A DNA stretch of 64,000 bases from Phytophthora sp. 'mugwort' (lineage: Eukaryota > Oomycota > Peronosporomycetes > Peronosporales > Peronosporaceae): assembly GCA_033558025.1 (NCBI GenBank), contig JAUCEF010000013.1, forward strand, positions 4,829,001 through 4,893,000, written 5' to 3'. The translations under genes and the position numbers were made by a program. The notes under the pieces are model-generated. The model saw only the letters and a list, made by a program, of their open reading frames with translations, was not told the DNA's origin and searched no databases. Numbering within the stretch: the stretch's first letter is position 1; every line of letters begins with the position of its first letter. Shown here one piece after another: positions 32,191 through 43,073 of this stretch.

Positions 32191-32809
32191 ATGAAACTAT
32201 TGTTCCAGCTACTGGTCGCTTTCGTGGTTGCCCTAGCGTCGACCGATTGCCTGGAAGGCATGACGTCCTTGAACTATAATCTGACGACCGACACTTTTAA
32301 AAGCCGATTTACAGGTGGGGAACAATTCAATTCTTGCCACCTCTGAAGTATCTTACTAGTACTTCTACTAACCAAACCTTGAAGAGCGTCCTCCTGTCCC
32401 TGCAGCACCCCAATTGGGGTCGGACAGCTCGTCAAATAGCAGCAGCCGAGTCAACGATGCTGAGCCAAGTATTGCCACCGAATCAAATTCGTCTACCATT
32501 TCCAATGCTAATGAGCCATTGAGCAGCTCCACCGACAGCGAGGAAGTCGACACCGAAAGCACCAGCGCTTCGTACCACGGGCAAAGCGTTGTTGGATCTG
32601 ATGAAGAAGAGAACAGCGACGTCTCCTTTTCGCAGTCGGGTGAAGATGCCGGTAGCAATAATTCAGCTCGCAGCACGATCACGTCCGATGACTCCGCCAG
32701 CTCGCACTCGGCTTCCAGCTCGGAAAGCAGCGGGCTCCCTCCTTTCGCGTTCTTCGCGTCCGTCAGCGTGGAATTATTGATTGTCGTTGTTGCTACTACT
32801 CTCATATAG
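32191..32809 (+). CDS. Ser-rich GPI-anchored surface protein, 182 aa (left copy)
   Basis: Two exons (32191-32314, 32385-32809) with a 70-nt phase-1 intron that has a ctactaacc branch site. Exon 1 gives a signal peptide (MKLLFQLLVAFVVALAST) and ends ...FKSRFT. Exon 2 starts with ERPPVPAAPQLG and continues as a Ser/Asp/Glu-rich chain (SEEVDTEST, SDEEENSD, ASSHSASSSESSG) ending in a hydrophobic GPI-like tail (FFASVSVELLIVVVATTLI). The RFT-intron-(x)PPxP arrangement is shared with the 34257 gene, so the two are paralogs. The donor is GTGGGG, weaker than usual. The acceptor choice at 32384 is set by the paralog's frame. The mirror copy is at 43074-43692. Confidence 0.72.
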
Positions 32810-33005
32810 GCTTCGCGAAGTGAGTGCGGGATTCTTAGCGCTTCTTGGATTACTTAACTTCACCAAAAATGGAGCAATTTTTTATCATGGCGTGATACTA
32901 ATACTGTACTTGCATCTTGCTTACATGTACAATAAAGCATTGCTTTACCGATAAAATGCGTACAGAGTGGAAATGCGTCTCTATCTAGAAGCATCGAGCT
33001 TTCGG

Positions 33006-33015
33006 TCATTTCGCA
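33006..33015 (+). promoter_or_regulatory. Oomycete initiator (INR) match
   Basis: TCATTTCGCA fits the oomycete initiator TCATTYYNCA and is followed by ACTTT. It lies 53 nt before the ATG of the broken family member. The right-arm mirror is 42868-42877. Confidence 0.45.
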
Positions 33016-33067
33016 ACTTTCTTCCGACTACACACTCCTTCTTTCGACGGCCTCTACAGCATTCAAA

Positions 33068-33957
33068 ATGAATATCCTCATCTCGCTCATCGTCGCTATT
33101 ACCGTCGTACTGACGGTGGCCTCTGCACTCGATCCTGGCGACAACCTAGTTGACTCGACACGAACAACGGATGATTCGCACCAGCTTCTGATCGGTGACA
33201 TCTTTCACGAGTGAAACCTCTCAAACCTTCCGCGACTCTAACCCAAATGTCTGCAGGGTCCTCTCCGTCCTACGGCGATAGCTCATCATTCAGCGGCAGC
33301 TATGGTACTGTACACTAGATCGATATGCTGCGGTGCTGTGCGTTACACAAAAACATACAAATCTAAACCTACTCTGATCATTGCAGAAGAAGGAAGCTTA
33401 AAAGACTTTTTTCGAGTCATATTCAGGTATCGGATGCTGAAATGATAATTTTCTTCGTGAAAGCATCTAGCACTAAGATGAGCTGCAGACTCAGACTCTG
33501 GAAGCAGCGTTGGCGGTGATAAAGATCCTATTAGTACGGACACTTACATCAGTTCTACCGGATCCAGCGGTTCCAAGGTCGACGATAACTTCAGGGGATT
33601 TCCGGATAGCGCCACTTCCAAGTGCTTCAACGAGGACAACGATGACACGAGCGACTCTAAGAATTATCTATCCACCACCAGTCCTGATACTGCAGAGTCC
33701 ATCATGGAATCCCTCTCGCCATCGAGTAATGACACTGACTCGGCTACCAGCGGCAGTGAACCTGCTCGTATCAAAAAAAAAAAAGTTCCTCGAACTCTCA
33801 ATCGGATACAACCATCAACAGTTCGTCCAGCTCGCAATCGAATGCAAGCTCGGGGGGAGTTGAACTCCATCAGCATCGATGAGTATGAGGGCAATCTTCA
33901 GTTTTGTTGTCGCTCTGATGTGAACCAACTACTGGAGCTCAATTGTCTAACACTTTA
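33068..33957 (+). pseudogene. Broken Ser-rich GPI-protein gene (left copy)
   Basis: The ATG at 33068 starts a good signal peptide (MNILISLIVAITVVLTVASA). The frame then meets a stop at a GTGAAA site that may be a weak donor. After an unconserved gap, a Ser/Asp/Asn-rich frame (33492-33957) resembles the family: SSTGSSGSKVDD, SDSKNYLSTT, SPSSNDTDSATSGS. It passes into a run of 12 A at 33773-33784, after which a neighbouring frame carries the expected Ser-rich continuation (SSNSQSDTTINSSSSSQSN). A short hydrophobic tail (RAIFSFVVALM) survives in a third frame. At least two frame breaks make this a pseudogene. The mirror copy 41926-42815 carries the same breaks, so decay came before duplication or conversion equalised them. 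Confidence 0.6.
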
Positions 33958-34070
33958 AATACTTTCAACCATGAATTGGTAATTGATGATCTCAATAAAA
34001 AATGTGATACCGTCTAACTTTTTACAACAACAAAATATCGTCGACTAGCTTAATTCTTAATGTGCTGATG

Positions 34071-34133
34071 AAGCCAGGTCACTTTACAGACGCGCTTTTG
34101 AAAAAAAAACGCGTCTGTAAAGTGACCTGGCTT
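34071..34133. repeat. Perfect 24-bp hairpin
   Basis: AAGCCAGGTCACTTTACAGACGCG (stem, 34071-34094) is followed by a 15-nt loop with nine A and its exact reverse complement (34110-34133). A second, smaller inverted repeat (CACATGAAAA..TTTTCATGTG) follows at 34139-34160. Both lie 100-190 bp upstream of the 34257 gene. The mirror copy is 41750-41812. Confidence 0.85.
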
Positions 34134-34256
34134 GCTAACACATGAAAATGTTTTCATGTGGTGACCGTCCTTCGAATTACCCAAAGTAGCAACTGCTCTC
34201 TGATCATTTCTACATTTACGTTCCCGATCACTAGCAAGCCATCCAACCCACTAGCC

Positions 34257-34877
34257 ATGATGATGAAGGCCATCCTCCTCGTCACGATGGTACTTGTACG
34301 CGGTCTTGCGAGCTCTGCGATGTCCATTACGAACTTTTCACTTCAGCCCGCAACAAACATAAGCGCGGCAGCCCAGCCGAACACTATCCGTGACCGCTTT
34401 ACACGTAAGTAAGAGTAGTTTTCTTGTCCTAGCGATACTAACCCAAAGTATACAGGCGCTCCTCCCCTACCCAAAGTCAGTGAAATCGCCAGTGACACAG
34501 GATCAACGAACCGTAGCGAGAGCGACGCGAACTCAGGTTCGAATAGCGACAACACTATTGGGCTGAGCGGCTCCAACTCGTTCCATGAGTCCGGCAGTGC
34601 CACTGACAGTGCCAGCGACAACGACGCGTCCAAGTTCAATGTGTTCAGCTCCAGTGCGTCCGACAATGGAACGCAAACCGTCGGATCCAATGAAGACAAC
34701 GACAACGTCGTAGAATACCCATCCTCAAATGATGGCCCGAGTCTTTCTACAAGTGACAACTCCTTTGTTGACAGTTCCACCAGCTCGCAATCGGACTCAG
34801 CGTCAGCAAGTGTCGGACGTCGCTCTCTGGCAGTATGTATGGGAACCCTCGCCGTTGTAGCTGCAGCTCTTTTCTGA
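34257..34877 (+). CDS. Ser-rich GPI-anchored surface protein, 189 aa (left copy)
   Basis: Two exons (34257-34404, 34456-34877) around a 51-nt phase-1 intron with GTAAGT donor, gatactaac branch site and TATACAG acceptor. Exon 1 starts with three Met codons and a signal peptide (MMMKAILLVTMVLVRGLASS) and ends IRDRFT. Exon 2 starts R-A-P-P-L-P-K and gives a Ser/Asn/Asp-rich chain (SGSNSFHESGSATDSASDND) with a short hydrophobic end (RRSLAVCMGTLAVVAAALF), as in GPI-anchored proteins. A near-initiator TCATTTCTACATTT lies about 50 nt upstream of the ATG. The product is probably displayed on the wall or membrane surface. The mirror copy at 41006-41626 encodes the same protein. Confidence 0.78.
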
Positions 34878-34942
34878 GCGTTATGTTTGGGAAGTAGTTC
34901 GTGGTTTAAAAATAAGAAAGAGTATTTTACTGTCAGTCAGGC

Positions 34943-36062
34943 AGTTGCTGCAGCCATACTGATGCCATAGAGTAATTGGCGCAACACTGCGTGTCTAGGC
35001 AATAGAGAATTGCAATAGGGACAAAACAATGCTGGCTTCCGTGGCAAGCAGCGATCATTTTATTTTCAAAATTGAACCATCTTCAAAGCCGACGGCTTCT
35101 GTCAATTCGCTATTTATTCGCATCATGCAGCCATATCAACTGAGATGGCTTGAAAAGTGAGGATAGTTCATCCACCGCGACAGTAGAAATGAAGCTAAGT
35201 ACTAAGTACTCTTCGAGGACGGAAGACAAGTACCTTTTCATGTTAGAATTGTTTGAGGAATATCATGAATTTATGTCTTCTACCTGATGATGCTAATGAC
35301 AAAGGTAGGGATCAGCTATGCATTTGGCTGGTTGATACAGTACTGTTAAGAAAATAGGAATGGTGATACCATTCATGCAGAGTCTCTTGACAGTTCCGAG
35401 AGGTTTTGATTCAGGTACAAAGATGACACTTTATTCTAGCTCAAATCAACAGCAACAGATGATAAGTTTCTCTTCGCAGTTTCTGACAGCAACTGCGACT
35501 ACGACGCTAAAAAAACGTCATATTAATTCGGAGCTGCCTCGATACGGACATTGTACACGTACAGTAGTATTATATGATCCAACGACGAGGCAAACTATAC
35601 TGTACAGCATTAAATACTTTCATTCGAGCAGTGGGGTCGCCATACGGGTGATTCCGTTAGTTTATCCTCGGACGCCAGATTAGCAAGTGCTACCTATCGA
35701 TTGCGAGGGTCCTACTCGTCAGAACGCGACGATGACTGCCCTTGTCGCTTGCTGCAGATCTACCAAAGGGCGCACTGCAGTAGCGTCATGTGTGTAAGTC
35801 AGCTTCGTATTGTAGTATATCCAGATCGCGCGTCGAGTTCAGTGGCAAACTCCTTTCGCGATGTACGATATCCTTGAACCCAACTGCCATTTCGTACGTC
35901 ATTGTGCTGTCGTTGGAGCGTGCATGCACTTGCAAGTTGCAGCATACACGCCGCCCATCGTATCCTGTTTAAGTCGACGGTTTCTGCTGAACCTCTACGA
36001 TCCACGACGAGCTAAAGAGTCTCGGTACACGACAGATCGCTGTGTATGATTCCAGAGGCGTC
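34943..36062. other. Spacer, left part; no gene supported
   Basis: This is the left part of the unique spacer between the inverted arms. The frame at 35360-35683 has no domain and uneven composition. I see no RNA or repeat. Confidence 0.35.
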
Positions 36063-36072
36063 TCATTTCTCA
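36063..36072 (+). promoter_or_regulatory. Oomycete initiator (INR) match
   Basis: TCATTTCTCA is a full match to TCATTYYNCA, 37 nt upstream of the ATG at 36109. This is a normal distance for oomycete 5' UTRs. Confidence 0.5.
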
Positions 36073-36108
36073 ACGCACCTCCGATCCAAGCCTTAAGACC
36101 CTAAAGAG

Positions 36109-36606
36109 ATGAAGTTCCTGACCCCGTTCGTCCTGGCCATCGCTGTCGCGGTCGTCTCCGCAGCTGAGACGACAACGACGGTCTCCTCTCTATCGACGTC
36201 CTCATCGCTGTCAACCTCCGCGTCTGCATCAACATCGGCCTCGATGTCGTCTTCTTCTGCGGGCTCGAGCGTCTCTGACAGCTCCAGTGAGGCCTCGTCG
36301 GATTCGGACTTGGCAGGGTCCGACGCTGGCGACGCCTTGAGCTCCGCTGCCTCCTCCAACAGCACCGACGAAATCGAAGTGGGCGACTCCGAGAGCGGCT
36401 CAAGTGGCTCGGAGGATTTCACCGTCGAGAGCGACGGAGTATCAGAAGACGACTCCGGCACCAGCGAGTCGGATGCTGAAGAGGCCGCCAGTACGTCCTC
36501 CAGCTCGCTCCCGGACACAGGCTCCAGCTCCGGCGCTGCCAGCCTCCAGTCGATCGCACTTTACGCGTCAGTCACGATCGCTGCGGCCGCTTTAGCCCTC
36601 ATCTGA
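36109..36606 (+). CDS. Ser/Asp-rich GPI-anchored surface protein, 165 aa (spacer member 1)
   Basis: Intronless. A signal peptide (MKFLTPFVLAIAVAVVSAAE) is followed by Thr/Ser runs (SSLSTSSSLSTSASAST), then an acidic Ser-rich region (SDSDLAGSDAGD, SESGSSGSEDF, SDAEEAAST) and a hydrophobic tail (SIALYASVTIAAAALALI). There is no Cys in the mature part. Like its neighbours it should be a heavily O-glycosylated surface protein. It begins with MKF-T, as does the gene at 37062, so these two are probably closer relatives. There is no mirror copy, because it lies in the spacer. Confidence 0.75.
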   Translation: MKFLTPFVLAIAVAVVSAAETTTTVSSLSTSSSLSTSASASTSASMSSSSAGSSVSDSSSEASSDSDLAGSDAGDALSSAASSNSTDEIEVGDSESGSSGSEDFTVESDGVSEDDSGTSESDAEEAASTSSSSLPDTGSSSGAASLQSIALYASVTIAAAALALI

Positions 36607-37061
36607 TTAGCCCCATGGTGTTTTGCAACATACCAAATGTAAATGCGTTAAACATGTTGCTATTCTCCCCATTATTATATAGCTATGCTCGTCCTATGTT
36701 TAATCATAACGAAGTCGTATCTTGGGCCAGATTTGGCTCCAATTTCCACGGAATTTTCCCTAAAAGCCACGACGTTACGAGTTCATGTGCTGGCTATCTT
36801 TCTACAATTGGTTCGGCTTCCGTTTCTTCGGACGGTTTTTCAGGTATATCTCAACCGCTGGCCTGATACAGTAATAGCAGTGCTACATCATGTAGGCTAC
36901 ATGTACTGAGGGGGTACAGTCGCTTATGCTAATTCGTTGCAAAACGGTCGAGGATTTTCTTTTCGCGTCGTTACCAGCTAAACGCCCCCTGCCTGCTGCT
37001 GGCTACCGAGTCCCTCATTCGCATATTTGCTCGCATCTACAAGCGTCGCAGTTCTCCAGAG
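36607..37061. promoter_or_regulatory. Intergenic region with near-match initiator
   Basis: No coding sequence is supported. TCATTCGCATATTT at 37015-37028 resembles the oomycete initiator followed by its T-rich part, lacking one base of the consensus spacing, and lies 34-48 nt before the next ATG. Confidence 0.35.
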
Positions 37062-37526
37062 ATGAAGTTCTTCACCGCCATCCTCATCGCTGCCGCCATC
37101 GCTACCCAGAGTGTTACTGCAGTGCAGCTAGCGGATACCAACACAACATCGACTGCTGTGAGCACCTCGACGGAGACAACGGCACCAGCTGCTACGACGG
37201 CGGCGGCAACAAGCACTGACACGACAGGATCGTCGACTGGTGCGACTGCGTCCAGTTCCACAACGACGACGGGTTCGTCAGGCACAATCGACGTCACTAG
37301 TGCGACTTCGGATGAAGCAGATGCCAGTGCGGAGTCCTCGGGCAGTGAAGACACCGAGACTGCCATTACTGAAAGCTCAGGGAGCGGATCTGGCAACAGC
37401 ACCACGGACGTTGGGGACGACTCGAGCTCTGGCTCGGTTGGCTCTGGATCCAGTGGAGCCAGCACCCATTTGATCTCTCTTGCCGCGTCGGCTATGGTGG
37501 TCACTGTGGCTGCTGCTCTCTTCTAA
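37062..37526 (+). CDS. Thr/Ser-rich GPI-anchored surface protein, 154 aa (spacer member 2)
   Basis: Intronless. A signal peptide (MKFFTAILIAAAIATQSVTA) precedes a Thr-rich half (TSTETTAPAATTAAATST) and an acidic Ser-Gly-rich half (SSGSEDTETAITESSGSGSG). The C-terminus (HLISLAASAMVVTVAAALF) is a GPI-like tail preceded by small residues (GSSGAS). Mature residues contain no Cys. It probably acts as a surface or wall mucin. It is the last intact family member before the decayed part of the spacer. Confidence 0.75.
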   Translation: MKFFTAILIAAAIATQSVTAVQLADTNTTSTAVSTSTETTAPAATTAAATSTDTTGSSTGATASSSTTTTGSSGTIDVTSATSDEADASAESSGSEDTETAITESSGSGSGNSTTDVGDDSSSGSVGSGSSGASTHLISLAASAMVVTVAAALF

Positions 37527-37799
37527 GGCCACATCGACTGATCTGTCAATTAGGTTGTATGCTTGACATAAAATTTTCGATCATCGGAACTCAGATGCCG
37601 TCGCATTTGTCATACAATAATCTTCTTCTGCCGGGTAATGTTGTACTGTACACAGGTCCTGAAGAGTAATAGACCCTTCTTATCTCACGTCTGATGTCGA
37701 ATAATCCCAACGAAAGACTTGCGACGAGAAGGAAGCTCAGCCTCCTTCAGTTTCAGCTCGAATCGCATCATTGCCTAGAGGTTCGTCTCTCTGTTCCGG

Positions 37800-40700
37800 T
37801 TGAAGGTGTGGACGATAGCAATGAACTTGAGGATCCATCACGAGTCCAGTGGGGGCAGTGACACTGTAGTCGTCAGATTGCGGGTTCGTGAAGCAGGTTT
37901 ATCGTCCAGGACAAGCGAGTTGCTCCTACTGCTCGATGGTCGGGGACTTGAAGTTATGATAGGAGGTAAACGAACATCCTGCGCCGTCACGAGCTTCTCG
38001 ACGACTACAGAGCTCGTGATGGGGCCCAAATTATTATCTTCATCCCCACAGTCTGTCAATTCCTCGTCATCGTCTTCCTTATCCGTATCTTCTTCCTCAA
38101 ACCTGCTGACTATGATGCCGCTAGCGAGTGTTTCCCGAGTCTTGTCGTCTAACCGACTGGTTCACACGCTCCAAATCTTTTCGGAAACGTTGACGTCATC
38201 ATAAAAAATGAGCTTTCTTCTCTTGTCGCAGTATCTTCACTAGTCGTTGCGCTAGATGAACACGCATCACTGCCTGTATCCGTACGTCTGCTGAAATCCA
38301 CTTGCGCTCGAGCTCGTGCTGCTCCTATTTGTGCTTTTGCAGCAAAAGCACAATCCGTTGGCTGCACAATGTGAATTCTGAACACTTGCGACTCTTCTTG
38401 GAGAAACGAGCTGCACGACTCGAGTCGACGGGCAACTGCGAGCTCGTGACATTTAATTATGAGGTCAGAAAACCAAACTACAAGGGCAACTGGTGATGCG
38501 TAAGAACACTGAGTAGCGGGTGGAACACCATCTCGCCCGGAAGATTCAGCTCCAGTATCTGGCATATAGACAACGTCACCCGCTGCAAAGCAACTTGACC
38601 CACTTGGTGCAACGTGTTCTAGTCGGAGTGATCAACATCCAACGCGTTACCCGAGGACATTATGCCAAATGCGACTACGAGACTCGATGAAGTGTGTGGC
38701 TTGAACACAAGCGACGAGTCGCTGCCGTTCGCACGATCATGAATGCATTTTGACGGTATCGAAGGCGTATGCGCCACTGACGTTCGATGACTGTCGAGTG
38801 CTTTGCCCAGACCTAACTCCTGAATCTGTTAATGAATAAATTGCCTGGAAATGACCAGGAGTGCCGAGCGGTTTCAACACTTTGGGTGAGGTCTTGGTTT
38901 GTACAGCTTGGGTCCCAAAGGCCGAAGGAGCTGTGGGTTTGATATCCTCCTGGCGGATACTGCTCTCCTAGTAAATGCGGCTTTGGCGACTGTAAAACCA
39001 TCAGGTTGCTCAGAGTTTCTTCGACGCCTACAGCAGATTTTATCGTTGAGAGCGGATCATACGTGCTTTGAGCTCGCTCTTCCTCCTCGCCACATCGTTG
39101 TCTCTCCAATGCTTCAAGGTCTTTCTCCCGGTAAATAGCCTCAAGACAATCGAGCGGACGATTATAATCGATTACCTCGACACGAGAAATAGTAGAAGAC
39201 CCAGCTAGTGCGTCTTGTAGCCTTGCGATCTCAGCAGCGTTCATATCACAACCTTTATCACTCCGTTTAGGCAGCACAGGACCATTATCAGTCCGAATAA
39301 GCGCACCAGAGTCTTCTCTTTCAGTCAGAAAAAGTTATCTCTGCCGATAACGCTCTGAGTTGTTGAATCACTCCTCGCGACAAAAAGAGCGGGTTATATG
39401 TCGCCTTTGGACCAAGCTCCAACTCTAGCGCTACCGACGGATACAATGTACGTAAATCACCATCAACATGCAGCAGATAGTTGGCCACTTTGTGTCTTCG
39501 CCACGGGAAGCCAAATATCCGCTGGATTTTGCTCTTTTGTCGTCGTCGTTGCCTTAGCTGCCGCCATCCGAGAATACCTTCCACGACACTGAGAGTGGCT
39601 TGCTGTAAACCCGCCATCAGCGTTTCTACATGTTGAATATGGTGACTAATCCTCTTGGTAAGTTCCGCTACTCGAGCTTTGCCTCGGTAATGACAACTTG
39701 AGCCTGAGTCACAGCGATCTGGACTTGTTCAGCTTCTAGTAGTGTAGCCAACGTAAGTCCGTATCAACGATCCCGTCTTCTTCACTAGAGATGGTGACAT
39801 TGTCTTAGACGCTTCCAGTGTAAATTTTGCTTGTTTGTGATGATCCTGTCGGTGTGAAACTCGCGGGCGAGGGTGTCTATCATCGGTTTTACCGCCGCAC
39901 AAGTTGTTCTCGCATCATGATGTCTTTCGTGATGGTGAGCTCGCAAAGAACGATTCGTGACAGCCTGTTCTCAACTGAGCCATGGAGCTGGGAGAACCGG
40001 AGCCTCTGGTTTCAGCGTCTTATCCTTCTGATTTGGCACTTGGGAGCTGGATGCCGGTCGTGGTACTGGTCTCAGATTAGCACGATCAGTCTCCGCATAC
40101 GCTTGGAGTGAGCTTCAATTTGGTAGCCACAATGCGTTGATCGGGGTCTGTTAATGCCCCCTCATCAGCCTGCTCTTAACTTTGATTCTCGTGAAGTTGA
40201 CGCATGTTGGCATTCCATGTGAAACTCGTCGCTCCTTTTGCGTGGCGCAATGGGAGTCATGCGGCGTACAGGCCTTCGCGATGGCTAGAACGGAGCTGAA
40301 TCCGTTCGATTGGGCACGACTAAGATCACATTCTCACGGAACTCGTCTTCCTTGTCAGAATCTTCATGTCGTTCTGGGTCTTTAGCTCGTTTTGCATCAC
40401 CCGCGACAGTTTTGCTTGATGGCGCTGGTAATTGTCCAAAAATTGCTGCTGTCGCTGATATCGCGGTACTTGAGACTTACTTAAGTCTTCCTCTCGTACT
40501 TTTTGGTCGCTATACTGCCTTGCCAGTCCTCTCGCGACAAAATTTCGACGAAGAGCGGCAGATCTTCTCGCAGTTCCATTCAGTGTGTCAATTTGCATGT
40601 CTGAGCTTGAACAGAAGTGGCTAAGGAGAGTGCGATCAGTCTCGATCACGGATTCATCAGTCCCTCTCCAACAGAAGTCGACAATCCCAGTAGCGGAGCC

Positions 40701-40850
40701 TACTTCAAGCTCATGTTCACGCGTTCCACCAATAAAAGCCTTGCTATTAGCATGCTTAGTCTCAAAAATAGTTTTCCAAAGGCAGTGTCGAAGCGGCGTT
40801 CACCCCAATTAGACGCCAAGACGCCAAGACACAGAGAAATGTGAGAACAT
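37800..40850 (-). pseudogene. Decayed minus-strand coding region of unknown family
   Basis: Several minus-strand frames have protein-like composition but are separated by stops: a basic-helical piece (RGLARQYSDQKVREEDLSKS, about 40540), YRRHQ/KLSRVMQNELKTQND (about 40390), a piece ending KATYNPLFLSRGVIQQLRAL (39380), a helical piece (MNAAEIARLQDALAGSS, IYREKDLEALERQRCGEEEE, 39240-39060), QVFRIHIVQPTDCAFAAKAQ (38380) and an S/P-rich end (37840-38050). They may be one broken gene or several. I do not recognise a family. Confidence 0.3.
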
Positions 40851-41005
40851 TGCCGAACTCGTTACTCGCTTCTTCTATCCAACTGCAGGATGCACCATTA
40901 CCTGTTGTCCTTTTGCTCAGAACTCACCACGTCTGGAATAGCCTGACTGACAGTAAAATACTCTTTCTTATTTTTAAACCACGAACTACTTCCCAAACAT
41001 AACGC

Positions 41006-41626
41006 TCAGAAAAGAGCTGCAGCTACAACGGCGAGGGTTCCCATACATACTGCCAGAGAGCGACGTCCGACACTTGCTGACGCTGAGTCCGATTGCGAGC
41101 TGGTGGAACTGTCAACAAAGGAGTTGTCACTTGTAGAAAGACTCGGGCCATCATTTGAGGATGGGTATTCTACGACGTTGTCGTTGTCTTCATTGGATCC
41201 GACGGTTTGCGTTCCATTGTCGGACGCACTGGAGCTGAACACATTGAACTTGGACGCGTCGTTGTCGCTGGCACTGTCAGTGGCACTGCCGGACTCATGG
41301 AACGAGTTGGAGCCGCTCAGCCCAATAGTGTTGTCGCTATTCGAACCTGAGTTCGCGTCGCTCTCGCTACGGTTCGTTGATCCTGTGTCACTGGCGATTT
41401 CACTGACTTTGGGTAGGGGAGGAGCGCCTGTATACTTTGGGTTAGTATCGCTAGGACAAGAAAACTACTCTTACTTACGTGTAAAGCGGTCACGGATAGT
41501 GTTCGGCTGGGCTGCCGCGCTTATGTTTGTTGCGGGCTGAAGTGAAAAGTTCGTAATGGACATCGCAGAGCTCGCAAGACCGCGTACAAGTACCATCGTG
41601 ACGAGGAGGATGGCCTTCATCATCAT
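41006..41626 (-). CDS. Ser-rich GPI-anchored surface protein, 189 aa (right copy)
   Basis: Exons 41626-41479 and 41427-41006 mirror the gene at 34257-34877: the protein is the same, with the same 51-nt intron, RFT-R-A-P-P junction, signal peptide and GPI-like tail. The flanking hairpin and upstream region are also copied, so both copies should have the same promoter. Confidence 0.78.
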
Positions 41627-41749
41627 GGCTAGTGGGTTGGATGGCTTGCTAGTGATCGGGAACGTAAATGTAGAAATGATCAGAGAGCAGTTGCTACTTT
41701 GGGTAATTCGAAGGACGGTCACCACATGAAAACATTTTCATGTGTTAGC

Positions 41750-41812
41750 AAGCCAGGTCACTTTACAGACGCGTTTTTTTTTCAAAAGCGCGTCTGTAAA
41801 GTGACCTGGCTT
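41750..41812. repeat. Perfect 24-bp hairpin (right copy)
   Basis: Reverse complement of 34071-34133, unchanged, upstream of the right copy of the 189-aa gene. Confidence 0.85.
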
Positions 41813-41925
41813 CATCAGCACATTAAGAATTAAGCTAGTCGACGATATTTTGTTGTTGTAAAAAGTTAGACGGTATCACATTTTTTATTGAGATCATCAA
41901 TTACCAATTCATGGTTGAAAGTATT

Positions 41926-42815
41926 TAAAGTGTTAGACAATTGAGCTCCAGTAGTTGGTTCACATCAGAGCGACAACAAAACTGAAGATTGCCCTCATAC
42001 TCATCGATGCTGATGGAGTTCAACTCCCCCCGAGCTTGCATTCGATTGCGAGCTGGACGAACTGTTGATGGTTGTATCCGATTGAGAGTTCGAGGAACTT
42101 TTTTTTTTTTGATACGAGCAGGTTCACTGCCGCTGGTAGCCGAGTCAGTGTCATTACTCGATGGCGAGAGGGATTCCATGATGGACTCTGCAGTATCAGG
42201 ACTGGTGGTGGATAGATAATTCTTAGAGTCGCTCGTGTCATCGTTGTCCTCGTTGAAGCACTTGGAAGTGGCGCTATCCGGAAATCCCCTGAAGTTATCG
42301 TCGACCTTGGAACCGCTGGATCCGGTAGAACTGATGTAAGTGTCCGTACTAATAGGATCTTTATCACCGCCAACGCTGCTTCCAGAGTCTGAGTCTGCAG
42401 CTCATCTTAGTGCTAGATGCTTTCACGAAGAAAATTATCATTTCAGCATCCGATACCTGAATATGACTCGAAAAAAGTCTTTTAAGCTTCCTTCTTCTGC
42501 AATGATCAGAGTAGGTTTAGATTTGTATGTTTTTGTGTAACGCACAGCACCGCAGCATATCGATCTAGTGTACAGTACCATAGCTGCCGCTGAATGATGA
42601 GCTATCGCCGTAGGACGGAGAGGACCCTGCAGACATTTGGGTTAGAGTCGCGGAAGGTTTGAGAGGTTTCACTCGTGAAAGATGTCACCGATCAGAAGCT
42701 GGTGCGAATCATCCGTTGTTCGTGTCGAGTCAACTAGGTTGTCGCCAGGATCGAGTGCAGAGGCCACCGTCAGTACGACGGTAATAGCGACGATGAGCGA
42801 GATGAGGATATTCAT
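41926..42815 (-). pseudogene. Broken Ser-rich GPI-protein gene (right copy)
   Basis: Mirror of 33068-33957 with the same signal peptide, the same early stop and the same run of 12 A. The identical lesions show that the gene was already broken when the arms were copied, or that the arms have been made alike since. Confidence 0.6.
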
Positions 42816-43073
42816 TTTGAATGCTGTAGAGGCCGTCGAAAGAAGGAGTGTGTAGTCGGAAGAAAGTTGCGAAATGACCGAAAGCTCGATGCTTCTAGAT
42901 AGAGACGCATTTCCACTCTGTACGCATTTTATCGGTAAAGCAATGCTTTATTGTACATGTAAGCAAGATGCAAGTACAGTATTAGTATCACGCCATGATA
43001 AAAAATTGCTCCATTTTTGGTGAAGTTAAGTAATCCAAGAAGCGCTAAGAATCCCGCACTCACTTCGCGAAGC

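Larger units (their letters stand above)
29273..34942 (+). repeat. Left arm of a 5,670-bp inverted duplication
   Basis: The arm is the reverse complement of 40941-46610. Every matching pair of positions sums to 75,883 across the arm, so there are no net insertions or deletions. Outer edge: cttgttctcc is shared, with different sequence before 29273. Inner edge: tcagtcaggc is shared, with different sequence after 34942. Only four mismatches were found, all between 29332 and about 29790. The arm carries a truncated hAT relic and four Ser/Thr-rich protein genes, one of them broken. Confidence 0.95.

Noticed and set aside
32019..32261. Minus frame between two surface-protein genes
   Set aside because: It overlaps the promoter and signal peptide of the 32191 gene and has no features of its own.
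35360..35683. 107-codon plus frame in the spacer
   Set aside because: No domain, no signal peptide, no initiator and irregular composition; treated as chance.
36093..36518. Long minus-strand frame across the 36109 gene
   Set aside because: It is the shadow of a Ser-rich coding strand. The plus frame has signal peptide, GPI-like tail and initiator.
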